Notes: generated by a model not told the origin, from the sequence alone. 64,000 nucleotides of DNA from Magnolia sinica (GCF_029962835.1 NC_080578.1:50213001-50277000), one strand, 5' to 3'. Positions 23,301 to 36,450 are shown, counted from the stretch's first letter. A program made the numbers and translations.

Positions 23301-24633
23301 CCTGATGAACAACAATTTAAAGTTTCCCATTCACCTTGGTTTGTGGATATTTCTAATTATCTTGCCATGGGTTTCATACCAACACATTGGACTACATAAG
23401 ATAAGAAGAAATTCTTTACTGAGGTAAGTAAATTCTTCTGGGATGATCCATATTTGTTTAAATATTACCTAGACCAAATCTTAAGTAGACGTGTGTCAGA
23501 CAATAAACACCAACGTGTAATCTCCTTCTGTCATTCTTAGGCCTGTGGTGGTCACTATTCTGCTAAAAAGACCATGACCAAAATTCTGCAATGTGGCTTT
23601 TAAGGCCCATTATGTTCAAGGACACTCATGAGTTTTGCAAAGCTTGTGAGCATTATCAGAAATTGGGAGCATTGTCCCATCGAAATATGATGCCTTTGAA
23701 CCTCATTTTAATCATTGAAGCATTTGATTGTTGGGGCATTGATTTCATAGGACCATTCCCCCAATCTTTTAAAAATTTGTATATTTTGCTAGCAATAGAT
23801 TATGTCATTAAATGGGTTGAAGTGATCCCATGTTGGAACAATGATCATCAAATGGTCATTAAATTCTTAAAAGAGAACATCCTTTCCCGATTCGGAACGC
23901 ATCGAGCCATTACTGGTGATAGAGGTTCACATTTTTGTAATAGGTCATTTGTGAACTTAATGAAGAAATATGGCATTTTTCACATAGTAAGCACTCTATA
24001 GCACCCACAAACAAGTGGGCAAGCTGAGATTTCTAATAGAAAAATGAAACATATCTTAGAGAAAATGGTTAACCCTAACGTAAACCATAAGGATTGGTTA
24101 ATCCACTTGATCAATACCTTATGGGCTTACCATATTACATTCAAGACTCCTATTAGAATGTCTCCCTTTAGACTTGTATATGGGAAGGCTTGCCACTTGC
24201 ATGTGGGGTTAGAACATAGGGCCTACTGGGCTATTAAAAATCTGAATTTCAATTTGGGCAACGCTGGCTTGCTATGCAAACTTCAATTGAATGAACTTGA
24301 AGAGATCCGAAATGATGCATATGAGAACTCGAGAATTTACAAGGACAAGATAAAGGTGCTTCATGACCAATACATTCTTCAGAAATCATTCACACCAGGT
24401 CAGAAAGTCCTTTTATATAATTCTTAGTTACATCTTTTTCTGGGTGAACTCCGATCTCGTTGGACCAGCCCTTTCACAATTACTAAAGTCTCTCCTCATG
24501 GGGCCATCGAGATTCAGAATCCAAACAATGGCAATATTTTCAAAGTGAATGGACATCGATGAAAGCCATTTATTGAGAAATTTGATTAAGAGGATATGTC
24601 CACACCTTTGACTGATCCTGTGTACCAGGATTG
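23301..24633 (+). pseudogene. Athila copy B integrase
   Basis: The zinc-binding HHCC region is at about 23530-23680. The core starts with FDCWGIDFIGPFPQSF at about 23720 and is open from 23591 to 24001. GSHFCNRSFVNLMKKYGI precedes a stop near 23999, where the family has YHPQTSGQ. Open sequence resumes at 24044-24427 with [19 protein letters not shown] and [12 protein letters not shown]. The tail ends TDPVYQD at about 24633. It is better preserved than copy A. Confidence 0.85.
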
Positions 24634-25756
24634 ATCTCCTAGTCTGATGGAGGTATAGGTAGGTTTATCGCTTTCATAGGACTAAAGTAGTTTGCTTTCA
24701 CTGTTTATGATAGTTTGCTTTACTGTGTTGAGTTTTGTTTTGTGTTAACCCATCTTCACACTGAGATCATTGGAAAAGCCTCAAAATTCCTTCTTCAAGT
24801 ATTACCTTTCCATCACTTCCCTTTTCTTTTCATTGCCTCTTTTGCAGTACATGCTTATTTATTTTACATTGAGGATAATGTAGATTTTTTGGTTAGGGAT
24901 GGGGGATTAGGTAAACTAATTAGTGTTTTCTCAGTTTTGAGCAAAAAATTTATAAATTTTCAATGTTTCAAGTTGAAATCTATTTAGGAAGTGATGAATT
25001 GTGTACTTAAGAGTGCTTTGAGTATGAGAAAATAAAGATTGAAATTTGAATTGCTAGATTTTAATCAAGTAACCTATCACCTAAGTTCTTGTGCACAATT
25101 GATTAAGAGGAGGTTTGAATATTATGTTAATCTAAATCACAAGAAACATTCAAGTTGTTTTCTGTAAGATATGCTAGAAGTTCTGATTGTTAGTATGTGA
25201 ATCATTGATAGATGGTGAGAATTGAGTCTGGAGAATTTTATCCACCTTAAAAGAAGAAAAGAACCAATTAAAAAAAACAAGAGATCGACAAAGAGGTCAT
25301 GAAAAAGAATGAAAAGAATGAAAAATATGGAAAAGAATACAAAAATAAAGAATGAATAAAAATTGACCATTGATATAAATTCAAAAACTAGAAAATGAAG
25401 GAGAAGGGGATGAGTTCGGAATCAGTACTTAAGTTTCAAACTAGTCTTGAAGTGATGAGTTTGAGTAACATAATGAAATGATAGTATTCATATGGGAAGT
25501 AAGTTGATTTTCACTGAACACATTGAAAAATATGATAGGTAAACTATGCTCTGATTTAATAAATAAAGAACTTATTTAATTGGTTGCTTATGTGATTTAG
25601 TTCTAGGTTTTCAAAATCTCACTTTTGTATCTTATTTCTACCTATTCATACTTGAGTGCACAAAAGATTATTTTTTGAAAGAGATTTTTGACATTAAGCA
25701 TTGAGATTTATTTTGCGTATACTTTACTTGGGACTAGCAAAATGCTGGTTGGGGAT
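24634..25756 (+). other. Athila copy B 3' non-coding region with polypurine tract
   Basis: It is similar throughout to 2138-3269 in copy A. It ends GCTGGTTGGGGATTG directly before the LTR, as in copies A and C. I see no env-like gene. The small ORF at 24715-24987 lies in the shared non-coding sequence. Confidence 0.7.
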
Positions 25757-26981
25757 TGTTTTAAGGGTCAAATATTGCATATTGAACCTCATTTATATCT
25801 TGGTTTCGTGAACATAATGCTGCTTAATGTTCTATTTTATTCACATTTGTGTTACAAGTTGAATTTAAGAGCTTGGATTGGAAAAAGTGTTAAAAGCATG
25901 AATTTGACGCTCAAAGATCACCAAGGTAAAGAGTGGATCTTAGCAGACAACGATTGAAGATTTGAAGGTCCCAAGATTCAAGAAAACCAAGTGGAGAAGG
26001 AACAACAAGTGTAGAAGTCACATTAACTATGTCATTGATCACCATTCAATGACATTAAAGCTACCATTCGATGACATCAAATTTATGAAAGAAAATCGAT
26101 TTGGTCACTGGAAAAATTAAAGACACTTTTTCGATGACTCAAGGACTTGTTCGATGACTCAAAGTGTTGCTTGATGGCATCGAAGCTAGTTCGATGACAT
26201 TGAATTTTCTATGGATTTTCGGTAAAACTTATTGGACACATTGGGCACCATATTCAATTACTCGAAGGCCCCCTCGATAATATAAAAGACCACCTCGATG
26301 ACATCAAAGGCCTCTTCGATGACATTAAATTTATTAAAGAAATTGGATTAACTCTCTGGACTGTTTTGGACGCACTATCAATTCGTCGAATAAAGCTCAA
26401 TGACATAGAAGACTTCTTCGATGACATCGAAGGTAGGTTCAATGACATAGAAGGTTACAGAGTCTAGATGAAGCTATAAAAGTATGAAAAAACATATAAA
26501 AAAGGCACCTTCGATGACATCGAAGCCAATTCGATGTCATCGGACAAATTGTGCGAAGTTATGCAGAATTATGCGAAGTGCGTAAATTTGAGGTAGTTTC
26601 CAGATTTTTTCAAGACTTTGCGAAAGGAGGTGTTGCTCAACTATAAATAGGAGTCCCTAAGGCATCCATGAGTATCTCTATCTAGGCTTTGGAGGAGTGA
26701 TGCACAAGGACCGGGAGCCATCACCAAGCATTTTTCTTCTTTCTTCCTTCATTTTTCATACTATCTTCTAGGGTTTTAAATCCAATCATGTCTATGGTTG
26801 GCTAAACCTCTTAGCTAGGGCTAAGAGGTGAAGCTTGTATCATGATGGGATGTTTCTATTGCTTTGATTTATGTTTATGTTGAATTCTCTTGATTATAGT
26901 TCAATATTTAAGGAATACTTTCAATTTTTAATGGTTTATTGTGACTCTAATTACAGTAGATCTGTAATAGCTTTGAGTATC
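25757..26981 (+). repeat. Athila copy B 3' LTR, interrupted by the Copia element
   Basis: It starts TGTTTTAAGGGTCAAATATTGC and follows the LTR at 6941-8213, including the U3 TTCGATGACATCGAA cluster (about 26030-26550) and the TATA box at 26641-26650. It stops in the middle of the phrase GCTTTGAGTATC at 26981, where the Copia LTR begins. In copy A the same phrase continues for about 430 more bases, so the rest should lie beyond the window. Confidence 0.8.
26641..26650 (+). promoter_or_regulatory. TATA box of Athila copy B 3' LTR
   Basis: CTATAAATAG followed by GAGTCCC, at the same place as in the other two LTRs of this family. Confidence 0.6.
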
Positions 26982-28757
26982 TGAAAGTGTTATATTGATA
27001 AACCCTAAGTATTGTCAAATTTTGGTGTGTCAAACCAATTCAATCTTGTATCTTGATGTGTATCGAGCTTGTGTATCTGTTCACATTGAATCCTCGACAT
27101 TCATTCTGTTCATGCTGAATTTATCTTGCCGATATCTACGACGAACTTGCCAAGATTTTCAAACTAGAAGAAAGTGAAGACTTAGTGTCCAAGAACATTG
27201 CGGTTCAAGATTTAGAACTAGAAAAGTCCAAGAACTCAATACCTACTTAAGACTGTGTTCGGTATGTTGAGTTCGAGCATAAAATTTAAAGCTGTTGAAG
27301 TGATTGATAGTTTGATGGTTCATATGTTCTATCTCACAAGTAAGGTATGATTGACTTAGATTGACATTAGATCATAATTAGATCATTTCATACTTTCGAT
27401 TGGTCATTTTGGTCATTTTATAAGTGTAAATTTATGTTCTTTTGACTAGCCCTAGCACTGGATCGACCAGTCCTAGAATTTTCTCGACCAGTCCAGGATT
27501 TGTTATAAAATTTTAGAATTTTTTTGTTGGTCTACGACCAATCCTGGAAACTGCTTGACCAGTCGTGTGAATAGTGCTCGACCAGTCGTGCAATGCTCGA
27601 CTCGTTTTCCAGCGAGTAATTTGCACTCACACGACCAGTCGTGTGGTGTCCACGACCAGTCGAGCAGGCCACTTGACCAGTTGTGGGACCCACAAGGCCA
27701 GTCGTGCAACTGAAAAATCTTATCGCGCCAGAATTTTTAAAAATCTGTTTGGATAAGGCCAGTCGTAGCTAACCCGAGGCCAGTCATGCGAACCAATTTT
27801 CACCTATAAATAGTGCTCGAATTTCAGAGTTTTCCATTCAATTCTTATCATTCTTAAGCAATCACTCTGAGTTAATTTTGAGTACATTCTAAGATATTTT
27901 ATGCATATTTTAGATTCTTTAAAGTAGCCCTTGTATTTTGATTTTGATTCTCTATTCCATTCTTATATTGAAAAGGGATATTCTTGTAGACTAAACGTTG
28001 AACATCTACGTTGTCATCAAGTTGGTTCTATCAGGCTGCTTCAAAATCATCATATAGATAAGTATTTTACCTTTTCTATAATTCAATTCTATTTGTTTGG
28101 TTGGTGAGATTGTTTCAAAAAATCTCCATTTGTGGTTTATCTGAGGTAATCCAGAAAACTCGGAGCGCGGGGTTTTTGAATTGTGTAAGCCTACTTGAAA
28201 GACACAATTGTGAAGGTTTTAGGTGAACCTTGAAAAACCTATTTTGATTAGTAAACGCTAATATCCCAAGGGAGTGGTTATTAGGAGTGGAGTAGTAGTG
28301 TGGTTGTTATTTAACAGTTGGTATACACACAAGCAAACCACTATAATTCTTTGTGTTTGGTAGATGTGTGGTTTATTTCTTTATCTTTTATGGTTAAAGA
28401 TTGTGGGATGTATTTGTGGATGTGAATATTGTAATCTTTACATTTTAACATTGTATGGTGAATGTTGTAGTAGATTAGTTTATATTTCTTTCATATCCTC
28501 TCCAGTTTGAGTTTTTTATACTCATCCACATTCTAGTAAGGTTGTCTTGCCATAAACCATTGGTTTTTAGTGTTAGGTTGTCTTTAGAACCAAGTTTGTA
28601 TCAACCTCTCAATACTTGACTATTGAGGTTGTTATTTCTTTTGGTTAATTGCATTTTATTTGGCTATCTTGTTGTTGTTATTCTGCTTATTATTTTTATT
28701 TGGCATAATCCTATTCACCCCCCTCCCCCTCTAGGACTTTTCTGCTCGGCCTTTTCA
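26982..28757 (+). repeat. Copia (Sirevirus-like) 5' LTR
   Basis: It starts TGAAAGTGTTATATTGATAA and ends CTTTTCA two bases before the primer binding site, giving 1776 bases. The start aligns with 50697. The U3 segment at about 27445-27790 holds roughly a dozen CGACCAGTCGTG-like motifs. A TATA box follows at 27804-27813. It interrupts the Athila copy B LTR. Confidence 0.85.
27804..27813 (+). promoter_or_regulatory. TATA box of the Copia 5' LTR
   Basis: CTATAAATAG lies just after the CGACCAGTCG cluster and recurs at 51481-51490 in the 3' LTR. Confidence 0.65.
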
Positions 28758-28759
28758 AG

Positions 28760-28771
28760 TGGTATAAGAGC
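28760..28771 (+). promoter_or_regulatory. Primer binding site, initiator Met-tRNA type
   Basis: TGGTATAAGAGC lies two bases after the LTR. It differs by one base from TGGTATCAGAGC, the complement of the plant initiator Met-tRNA 3' end used by most Copia elements. Confidence 0.85.
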
Positions 28772-28827
28772 TTAATAGCTTGTTTATTTGGATTTAATTC
28801 CTGAGCTAACCGATCTAAGCATTTAAG

Positions 28828-30590
28828 ATGTCAAAGTTTGATAGCCTTTCTATCACTAGGCCTCCACCTTTTGATGGCTCTAATTATGCTTATTAAAAAG
28901 CCAGAATGAGAATATTTTTTAGGTCTATTGATGAGAATGTGTGGCAAGCCACAGTAACTAAACGGACTCCACCTACTATTGAAGTTCTAAGCCTTGATGG
29001 AACTAAAACTCTAAAAGTTGCTCCTTATAGCACTTGGACCACTCTTCAGAGAACTGAGAGTAGTTCCAATGCCGAGGCTTTAAATGCAATCACTTGCACA
29101 CTATCGTCAGATGAATTCAAACAAATTATATCTTGTGATACTGTAAAACAGGCCTGGGATATCTTAAAAATGACACACAAGGGTACAACTACTGTTAAGA
29201 AGTCTAAACTACAAATCTTCACCACTAGATTTGAAGAAATACATATGCAAGAAAGTGAAACATTCATGGTCTTCTATACTAAGTTGAATGACATAGTCAA
29301 CTTTGTGTGGGGTCTTGGAGATAGCATCCCAGAAAGCAAAGTCTGTGCAAAGATACTACGCTCACTACCTGAAAGGTTCAATTCAAAAGTCACGGCCATT
29401 CAGAAACTTCATGATACAGACTATATGCAGGTTGAAGAATAAGTTGGTTGTTTACAAATCTACAAGTTAAAATTTAAAGCTCTGAAAGGTAAATCTAACA
29501 CCCTTAAATCTTCTACAAGTATTTCTCATGAAAATAATAATTCTGATTTAGAAACTTCAGAAGATGATATGGCCCTTTTAGCTAAAAAGTTTTATAAGAT
29601 TTTAAAAAGTAAAAATAGAGTTGATGTTCAAAAACCTGTTTAAAAGAAAAGATCAAGATCTAAAAACTGAAAATCTTTAAAAGACAGCTAATGCTACAAT
29701 TGCCATGAATATGGGCATCTAGTAAACAAATGTCTTAAAAAGGACAAACCTAAAAAAGAAAGGTATGTTGGTTACATGGGATGAATCTTCCTGCTCTGAA
29801 GCCTTTTCCGAGTCAGAAGATTCTGAAACCGAGTAGGGTAATGTTGTTAAAGCCGTAATGACTTTAACCAAGTTCACTTTCTCAAATAATGATACAACCA
29901 GTGAAGAAAATCTAGTAAGTGATCATGAAAATGAAAAAGATCTTCAGGATGCTTATAATGCCCTATATAGGGAAACTTGTAAAATATCTATTAAATTAAA
30001 ACTACAAAAAGAAAAGTTCTTAAAATTGAAAGAGAATTTTGATAATCTGGTTTTAGAAAAATCACACCTTTCAGATTGCTTTGAATAAACTAAGTGTGAC
30101 TTAGATTTCAAAACATTTCAAGTTGAAAACTTAAAATCTAAAAATGAAAACTTAAAACTAGAAGTCTCTTCACTTTTGAGTTTGAAGGATACTTGGAGGT
30201 ATGCCCAAGGTGACCCTAAATTAGAAAAACTTCTATCCAGATCTAGAAAATGTGGTAATTGATCTGGATTGGGATACGATAAAAATACTCCTCCCAAATA
30301 TAAGAATACTCCTCTTAAATTTGTTAAAGGAGAGTCTTCTAACTCAAAAGGGAGAAGTCTGAATCAAAATGTGTCTAAAACGACTAAAACTTTTCAGTCT
30401 TTAAATCCTAAAAACATCCATATTAACTATAAAAATCAGAATCGTAATCCTTTAGCTGAGAAAATTATAGACTTCCTTAAGGAGCTCTTAAAATCTAACT
30501 CAGTGGGTAGGACGTATAAAAATTATAAACAGAAAAAGACCAACTATGCTCCTAAACCCAACTGTAACGAAGTGGGTCCCTAAGGTTGCT
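28828..30590 (+). pseudogene. Copia gag with zinc knuckle
   Basis: The frame starts ATGTCAAAG about 57 bases after the primer binding site. It reads PPPFDGSNYAY and then the gag domain, including VKQAWDILKMTHKGT (29129-29180) and KILRSLPERFNSKV. The best open part is 28906-29442. A CX2CX4HX4C zinc knuckle (CYNCHEYGHLVNKC) sits near 29690-29735. A lysine-rich coiled-coil region (29858-30200) and a basic tail to about 30583 follow, a long Gag consistent with a Sirevirus. Stops include 28894, 29440 and several near 29640-29690. Confidence 0.8.
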
Positions 30591-30629
30591 TGTTTGGTTG
30601 CCCACACCGCATTCAAAGCCACGAGCCAT

Positions 30630-30900
30630 TCAAAGTAGTACCTGGATAGTGGTTGCTCCAGACATATGACGGGTGACAAAAGTCTCTTCACCTGTCTTAA
30701 AGACATGACTGATGGTTCACTCACATTCGGCGATGGTAACAACTGCAAAATTGTTGGCCAAGGTATGGTTCAACTCCCTAACCTCCCTCTATTTAAGAAC
30801 GTTTTATATGTAGAAGGTTTAAAACATAAGTTATTAAGCATTTTTCAAATTTGCGATAATAATCATAGTGTAAAATTTTCAAAAAAAAATGTGAAATCTT
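30630..30900 (+). pseudogene. Copia aspartic protease
   Basis: It reads LDSGCSRHMTGDKSLF (about 30646-30690), the Copia protease active site with the DSG triad. LTFGDGNNCKIVGQG and LPLFKNVLYVEGLKHKLLSI follow. Its role is cleavage of the polyprotein. It is open from 30666 to 30902, where TAA ends the frame. Confidence 0.8.
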
Positions 30901-31009
30901 AAATAAGAATGGTTCTGTAATATTAACTGGTCATAGAACTTTTGAGAACTACTATATAGTTAGTAACTCAAGCTCATCTAAGCTATCATGTTACATGGTC
31001 CATACTGAT

Positions 31010-31666
31010 GAGACCGAACGATGGCATAAGCGCCTAGGACATGTACACTACCGCAACTTGTATAGATTAAGCAAAAGTGAATTGGTAAGAGGTCTACCCA
31101 AAATAAAGAAAGTGGAGAAGATATGTGGTGAGTGCCAAATTGGTAAATAAACCAGGAGTGCTCATAAAAAGATAAACTCCAATGCCACATCTAAACCACT
31201 CAAACTCCTCCACATGGATCTCATTGGACCAACTAGAACGGAGAGTCAAGGTGGTAAGAAGTATATTCTGCTCATTGTAAATGACTTTGCTAGGTATACT
31301 GGGGTAGTCTTCTTAAGAGAGAAATCTAAAACTCTTGACGAAGTAAAAAAGGATACTTAAACGTATCCAAAATGAAAAGGAGTTACCAGTCACTAAGATC
31401 CGTAGTGATCATGGGTCTGAATTTGAAAATAACCATTTTGAGAAATTTTATAGTGACCAGGGAATATCACATGAATATTCTGCTCCCAAAACACTACATC
31501 AAAATGGGATAGTGGAAAGGAAAAATAGGGTGCTTCAAGAAATGGCTAATGTAATGTTAAATAGTATGAAGCTTCCTAAAAATCTCTGGGCTAAAGCCGT
31601 AAATACTACTTGTTATATAATAAACCATGTCTGCATTAGAAAATCTAATAATAAAATGGCTTATGA
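31010..31666 (+). pseudogene. Copia integrase, N-terminal part (split gene)
   Basis: The pre-integrase zinc region reads WHKRLGHVHYRNLYRLSKSE (about 31020-31080) and CGECQIGK. The core follows: LLHMDLIGPTRTES, then IRSDHGSEFEN (about 31400), then the HQNGIVERKNR region at about 31498-31530. The gene breaks at 31666, where giant element copy 2 begins with a TATGA duplication, and resumes at 46742. A frameshift lies near 31350 and a stop near 31148. Confidence 0.85.
31662..31666 (+). other. Target site duplication TATGA, left copy
   Basis: TATGA directly before TGTAAGACCC matches TATGA at 46742-46746 directly after GGGCGTGACA. The Copia integrase reading frame continues across the join. Confidence 0.9.
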
Positions 31667-34045
31667 TGTAAGACCCGTGTCCTAGACTGTATCGTTCTGT
31701 AGGCTTCCGTGGTCCTTCCGGTCGAATTCCAGCGACCCGCGATCTGTTATTGGCATATGCGTGCGATCTTGAGTTGTGTCCAGTATATCTGAGTCAGCTC
31801 AAGTCGAAACTTGGACCGTCATGACCGCATTGTCACCGCAGTTCCAACGTCGCGTCTCGTGTGTCAATGCAATGCTCGGATCACTAGTTGTGGCCCATGC
31901 ATTGTAATGACTGTTGACTGCACATTGCGGGACCCACCTATTGCAATGACACAATTTTCTAAGCTATCATGGGGTGATGTGCTAGGTAATCATTCCCTCA
32001 CCTTTTCCCAAAAGTCAACATCTACCCTTACCTAGGTATTAATGATGGCCTTACACCATTATAACAAGTCAAAATAACCTCTCTCTCCCTCCCTCTTTCT
32101 TCCTTATTCTCCAACCTTTGCAAGAGCCATGGACGTCCCAACCCATCTCCATGGCTAGACCTCTTTCACCTTAGATCCCCTTCAATCCTGCCATTAGAAG
32201 CCCATCTCCACCATTGAAAAGGATCCTAGAAGCCCTGAGGACCCAAAGGATTGAAGAATGAGTCGATCTAGAGGTGGGTGCTTCTCTCTTTTTACCATTT
32301 TTGTGTGGTGTGTGGCCCACTCGGATGGACCCCACCTTGATGTATGTCTTATCCAAACTGTCCAAATCATGTGGACCCTATCTTATGGTGGTCGAAAAAC
32401 AAAAGTATCAGATTGATTCAAATCAGGTGGGCCATGTCCATGTGGGACCCACCTTGATGAGGTATACGCCACACCATCCATCAGTGGTGGTGGCTAATAG
32501 TGTTGTGTTAACTGACAGTGGGGTGTAGCTAGCTGAGAAGTGAGAACTGGCGGTGGAGTGTGTACCACCCAGCCATTCTTTTTTTTTCTTCCTTTTAAAT
32601 ATAATATAATAAATATATTATATGTATATTATACCATCAGGTGGGCCACGTACATGTGAGACCCACCATGATGTTGTGTGGTATCCAAACTGTCCAGCGT
32701 CTAAGGACGCTGGACATGGCCCCATAATGAAGTGTGAACGGCATGATGTGGCTAACATTAATGTGTGGACTGCTCGTGCAGGTCCCACCTTAATGCAAGG
32801 ATCAAATCCACGCCGTCCATCCAATTTCTCAGCTCATTTTAGGCATTGAGCCGAAAAATGAAGCTAATCCGAATCACTGGTGGGCCATACCACAAATGTG
32901 AAGGGGTTGGGCTACCCACGTCATTCCTCACTTTTTGCATGAGAGGTTTGGAGTGAGTTTTCACTCATGGGACCCACATTGATGTATTTCTTAGATCCAC
33001 ACCATACGTCCATTTTCTGGTACATTATAGCCATAGAGCCTAAAAATCTACTCGATCCAACCATCATGGAGACCACACCATAACCGATGGTGGTAGTGGG
33101 AGCACCCCTCATGTCAACCATGTGGACGTGGGTGGGAGCGTCCCAACCATGGGCCCTATCTTGATGTATTTGTTTAATCCATGCCATCCACCACCTTCCC
33201 CGTGTAGTTTTAGGGTATGAGTCGAAAAATGAGACAAATCATAGTTCTTAGTGGACCGCACTGAGGGAAACAAAGTCCTACTATTGGAACCTTCTAATGC
33301 ATACTATTGTATGTATAAGTGGTGGACCTATCGATCATTAGACTCCTTTGGTCCATAGAGAGCTGGTCGATATAACAGACGGTTTGGATTATCCACTAGT
33401 GGGCCCATATAGTAGAATAAAATAAAAAAATAAAGGAAGAAAGAGAAGAAGAAGAAAAGAAAAGTAAGTCCCTGGACTATTGTCCAGTGACGGTGAGGGT
33501 GGAAACTTACTGGGTTGCCACCACACGTGGACCCCACCATGATGAATTTGTTTAATCCACACCGTCCACCATCTCCTCCTTATAATTTTAGGCCATGTGC
33601 CAAATTTTGAGGCAAATATGAGTCTCGAGTGGGCCGTACTAAGGGTATTAATGGCCATCTGTTGAAACACTCTAGGGCCCTCTTTGGAGTCCCTTGTCGT
33701 CCAAACCAGTCCTAATCAGAGTCTATTTGACCTCATTTGAGGTGGCCAGGATGGTGAACGAATTAGATTATCACTTGGGGTGGCCCACACGGCAGGAAGC
33801 AGTGATGTTGAACGTCTACCATTGAAACCCTTTTCTGGGTCCAGAAGTTTTGGATCATTATGATATTTGTTTTTCCTCTTCAATTTAGGTTCGTGGGACC
33901 CATCCACGCCGTCTACCCATTCACATGGGCCACACCATAATGCACGTGAGGTGTCCACTGTCCTTGGACGGTGGGACCCACCCCATGTGTGGATCCACGT
34001 TGATGTATGTGTCTGTCCAGGCCGTGCAGGGCCTGAACAATACAT

Positions 34046-34078
34046 ATATATTAATATATATATATATATATATATATC
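34046..34078. repeat. (TA)n microsatellite
   Basis: A TA-rich run lies inside giant element copy 2, near the Athila copy C insertion. Confidence 0.85.
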
Positions 34079-34282
34079 ATACTTATATATTTATAAAATG
34101 TTGTGGTGGGCCCTATGTTGGGACCCACCTCTGCTTTTAAAATAGGCAGCAAAGTTGCACGTGCGACAACTATGAAGCTGCTCCTTTAACGCCAGAGAGC
34201 TCTGTAGGTCCCATGCGATGTACGTGTACATCCATGCCATTCTGACGGTGGGACCTGCCCTAGATGTATGTGCTTCATCCAC

Positions 34283-34287
34283 ACCAT
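34283..34287 (+). other. Target site duplication ACCAT, left copy
   Basis: ACCAT directly before the LTR start TGATCAGGGTCG matches ACCAT at 43214-43218 after the 3' LTR. Across the insertion the host repeat reads on as CATCCACACCATCCGCTG. Confidence 0.85.
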
Positions 34288-36442
34288 TGATCAGGGTCGA
34301 ATATTGCATATTAGACCCTAATCATTACCAGATTTTACGTATATGATAATGCTTAATGGAGTATTTTAATTGTATTTTTGTTACAGGATGAAGTCAGGAG
34401 CGTTAATTGAAAATTGATGTTAAAGGCATGGATTTCATGATCCAAAGTCTCCAGAGCACGGGATGGACTCCAGAGAACCAATAATGAAGATTTTACACGC
34501 CTGGGATCTGAGAAAAGCAAGCCAAAGGGGCCCGAAAAGGGTCCAGAATGCAAGATCACATGGTTCCCGCTATCCGATCAGTTCGAAACTTCATACATGA
34601 GATGAGGGCCGGAAATTAACCGTACATATTAAATTTCAGCCATTGAAGATCTCAGGAAGTGGTCCAACGGATAGATCAGCCTATTAATCTCCAATTTGGG
34701 GCCCACCTGATATTTGGAACTGCCTCAACCTTGGTATTGACGGTTAAATTACCATGATAAAGAGGATGGATGGTGTAGATTTCTCGTAAACATCACGGTG
34801 GGCCCTGTGTATGAGGAGTGTGCACACTGCACGTTTTCACCGGTCAGCGAGAGCGCTGACCCGTCTCTCTCTCTCGCCGCTGCAGCGTCCGCGGAACCGA
34901 ACCGTGGTCGTCGGTTGTGGGGCCCACCTAGTGTCCAAATGGACAATCCAAACCGTCCATCCACTTCCTGGGGCAGCCATTACCATTGCCTAGGTGGCAA
35001 AAATTCAAATGAACGCATAGATCAGAGCCTAGCCGTTCAAACGCAGGTTGGACGGCGGAAGCCGCGTGGTGCAGAATCCACCCCAAAACCATCAATTCCT
35101 ACCGATTTTTCGATGAAACCAATGGACGGCGTGGATTCTGTGAAAAGTCCAATAATGGACCCAACCATCATCGCAGTGTCGGTTTGGCGTCCGCACGCAC
35201 GGACGCTGCCAGCTTTTGCGGAAATTAGTGGGCCCCACTCGTCAACCTTCCGAAGATCTAATCCGTCCATCGTGTAGGGGCTTCGAGAGCTTCAAAACCA
35301 TGTTGATATTCCTCGCCCATGCGTACACACGTGTGCGATACAGAGGCCAAAAGTAGACTGCCCCGGGACGTTCAAAACTGAGTTTTTTGAGATTTCTTGT
35401 GGGCCGCGCTAATGGACCTTCGAATCCACCCATTCTTGACTGAAATTTCGTTCTGAATCCAATGGACGGGGTGGATTTTCCAGAAAATACCTCTGTGGGG
35501 CCCACCGATCACGGCTGTGAAAATTTGTACTCCGAGTCCTTCTACGACTCTGCCACCGACCCCAGCCATCCAGCAGCTATAAAAGGGGAGTTTTGGACGT
35601 GGGAAAGGCATTCAGAACTAGGGGATTCCAGATCTGAAGCAAGGGAGAGAAGAAAGAGAAGAAAGAGAAGAAAGAAGAGAGAGAGAGATTGTTTGGTTTG
35701 ACGTTTTTTTATGAATTTTATTTAATATTTTTTTATGGATTTTATGGGTCACTAATCTCTCAGCTAGGGCTGAGATGAAGCCCCTAATTTGATTAGCTCT
35801 TGTATTGGTTGATTTACTTTGAATTTCAATTAATTTGTTTCTTTCTTTAAGTGGGCTTTATGGGTTTAAATTCTATACTTCTCCATCGATGAACTTGACC
35901 AAAGTATATATATGGATGTTGTTTGGATGCTTATTATAGGTGCTTGTGTCTGATCAAGAACAGGTTTCCTATAGAGAAAGAAACAGGATGCTTTAATGAA
36001 TTGTACATCCCTTATGCCCGACCAAGGATATGGGATATGTCATTCATGGCATTGCTTAAAGGAATTAGACAGTCTGTATGCCCGATTAAGGACACAGATT
36101 GTGCTTTCTCTATTTAAGTGGTATCAATCTAGATCAAGGTGAATCAACAGACAAAACAAGGGTTATGATAATTAGGGGTGGATTCGAAAGTCCTAGTGCT
36201 CTCTCTCTCTGATTGAATTTTCTTCCCTGTTCTTAATTAATTGTTTTTCATAAAATTGTGCTTAGTAATTCATTCCATTAATTGTTGGATTAGTTAAGGA
36301 GAATCATAGATTTGAATTGTGACGACCAGTCCTCGTGGGAACGATCTCGTAATACGTACCGTATCTACATCTGATTCGTATACTTGTGAGTTTAAAAATC
36401 ATTTAAATCATGTTGGTTTAAATAAAACATCAAGTTTTTGGC
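34288..36442 (+). repeat. Athila copy C 5' LTR
   Basis: It starts TGATCAGGGTCGAATATTGC and runs to the primer binding site at about 36438; a canonical CA end lies at 36428-36429. It is nearly identical to 41018-43213, apart from a few substitutions and some short indels (a 24-base one near 34845). A TATA box lies at 35577-35586, followed by an AGAGAAGAAAG purine tract at about 35640-35690. Open frames within it (for example 34798-35277) are LTR sequence. It includes the words GGGCCCACC and GGTGGGCCC, also common in the surrounding giant element. Confidence 0.9.
35577..35586 (+). promoter_or_regulatory. TATA box of Athila copy C 5' LTR
   Basis: CTATAAAAGG lies about 55 bases upstream of the AG-rich tract. 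The same sequence is at 42352-42361 in the 3' LTR. Confidence 0.6.
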
Positions 36443-36450
36443 GCCGTTCG
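36438..36450 (+). promoter_or_regulatory. Primer binding site, Athila type
   Basis: TTGGCGCCGTTCG follows the LTR. TGGCGCCGTT is the usual primer binding site start of Athila-type elements. Confidence 0.75.

Noticed and set aside
31811..32850. Possible host promoter or small host gene near 32080-32300 (CT-rich tract followed by ATG-containing frames)
   Set aside because: The same CT-rich tract and following words occur, reversed, near 61240-61450 in giant element copy 3, so this is element sequence.
34798..35277. 159-codon open frame with an apparent Ser/Ala/Arg-rich protein
   Set aside because: It lies inside the Athila C 5' LTR. The 3' LTR copy of the same stretch (41528-41911) has a different frame because of small indels, so it is not under coding constraint.
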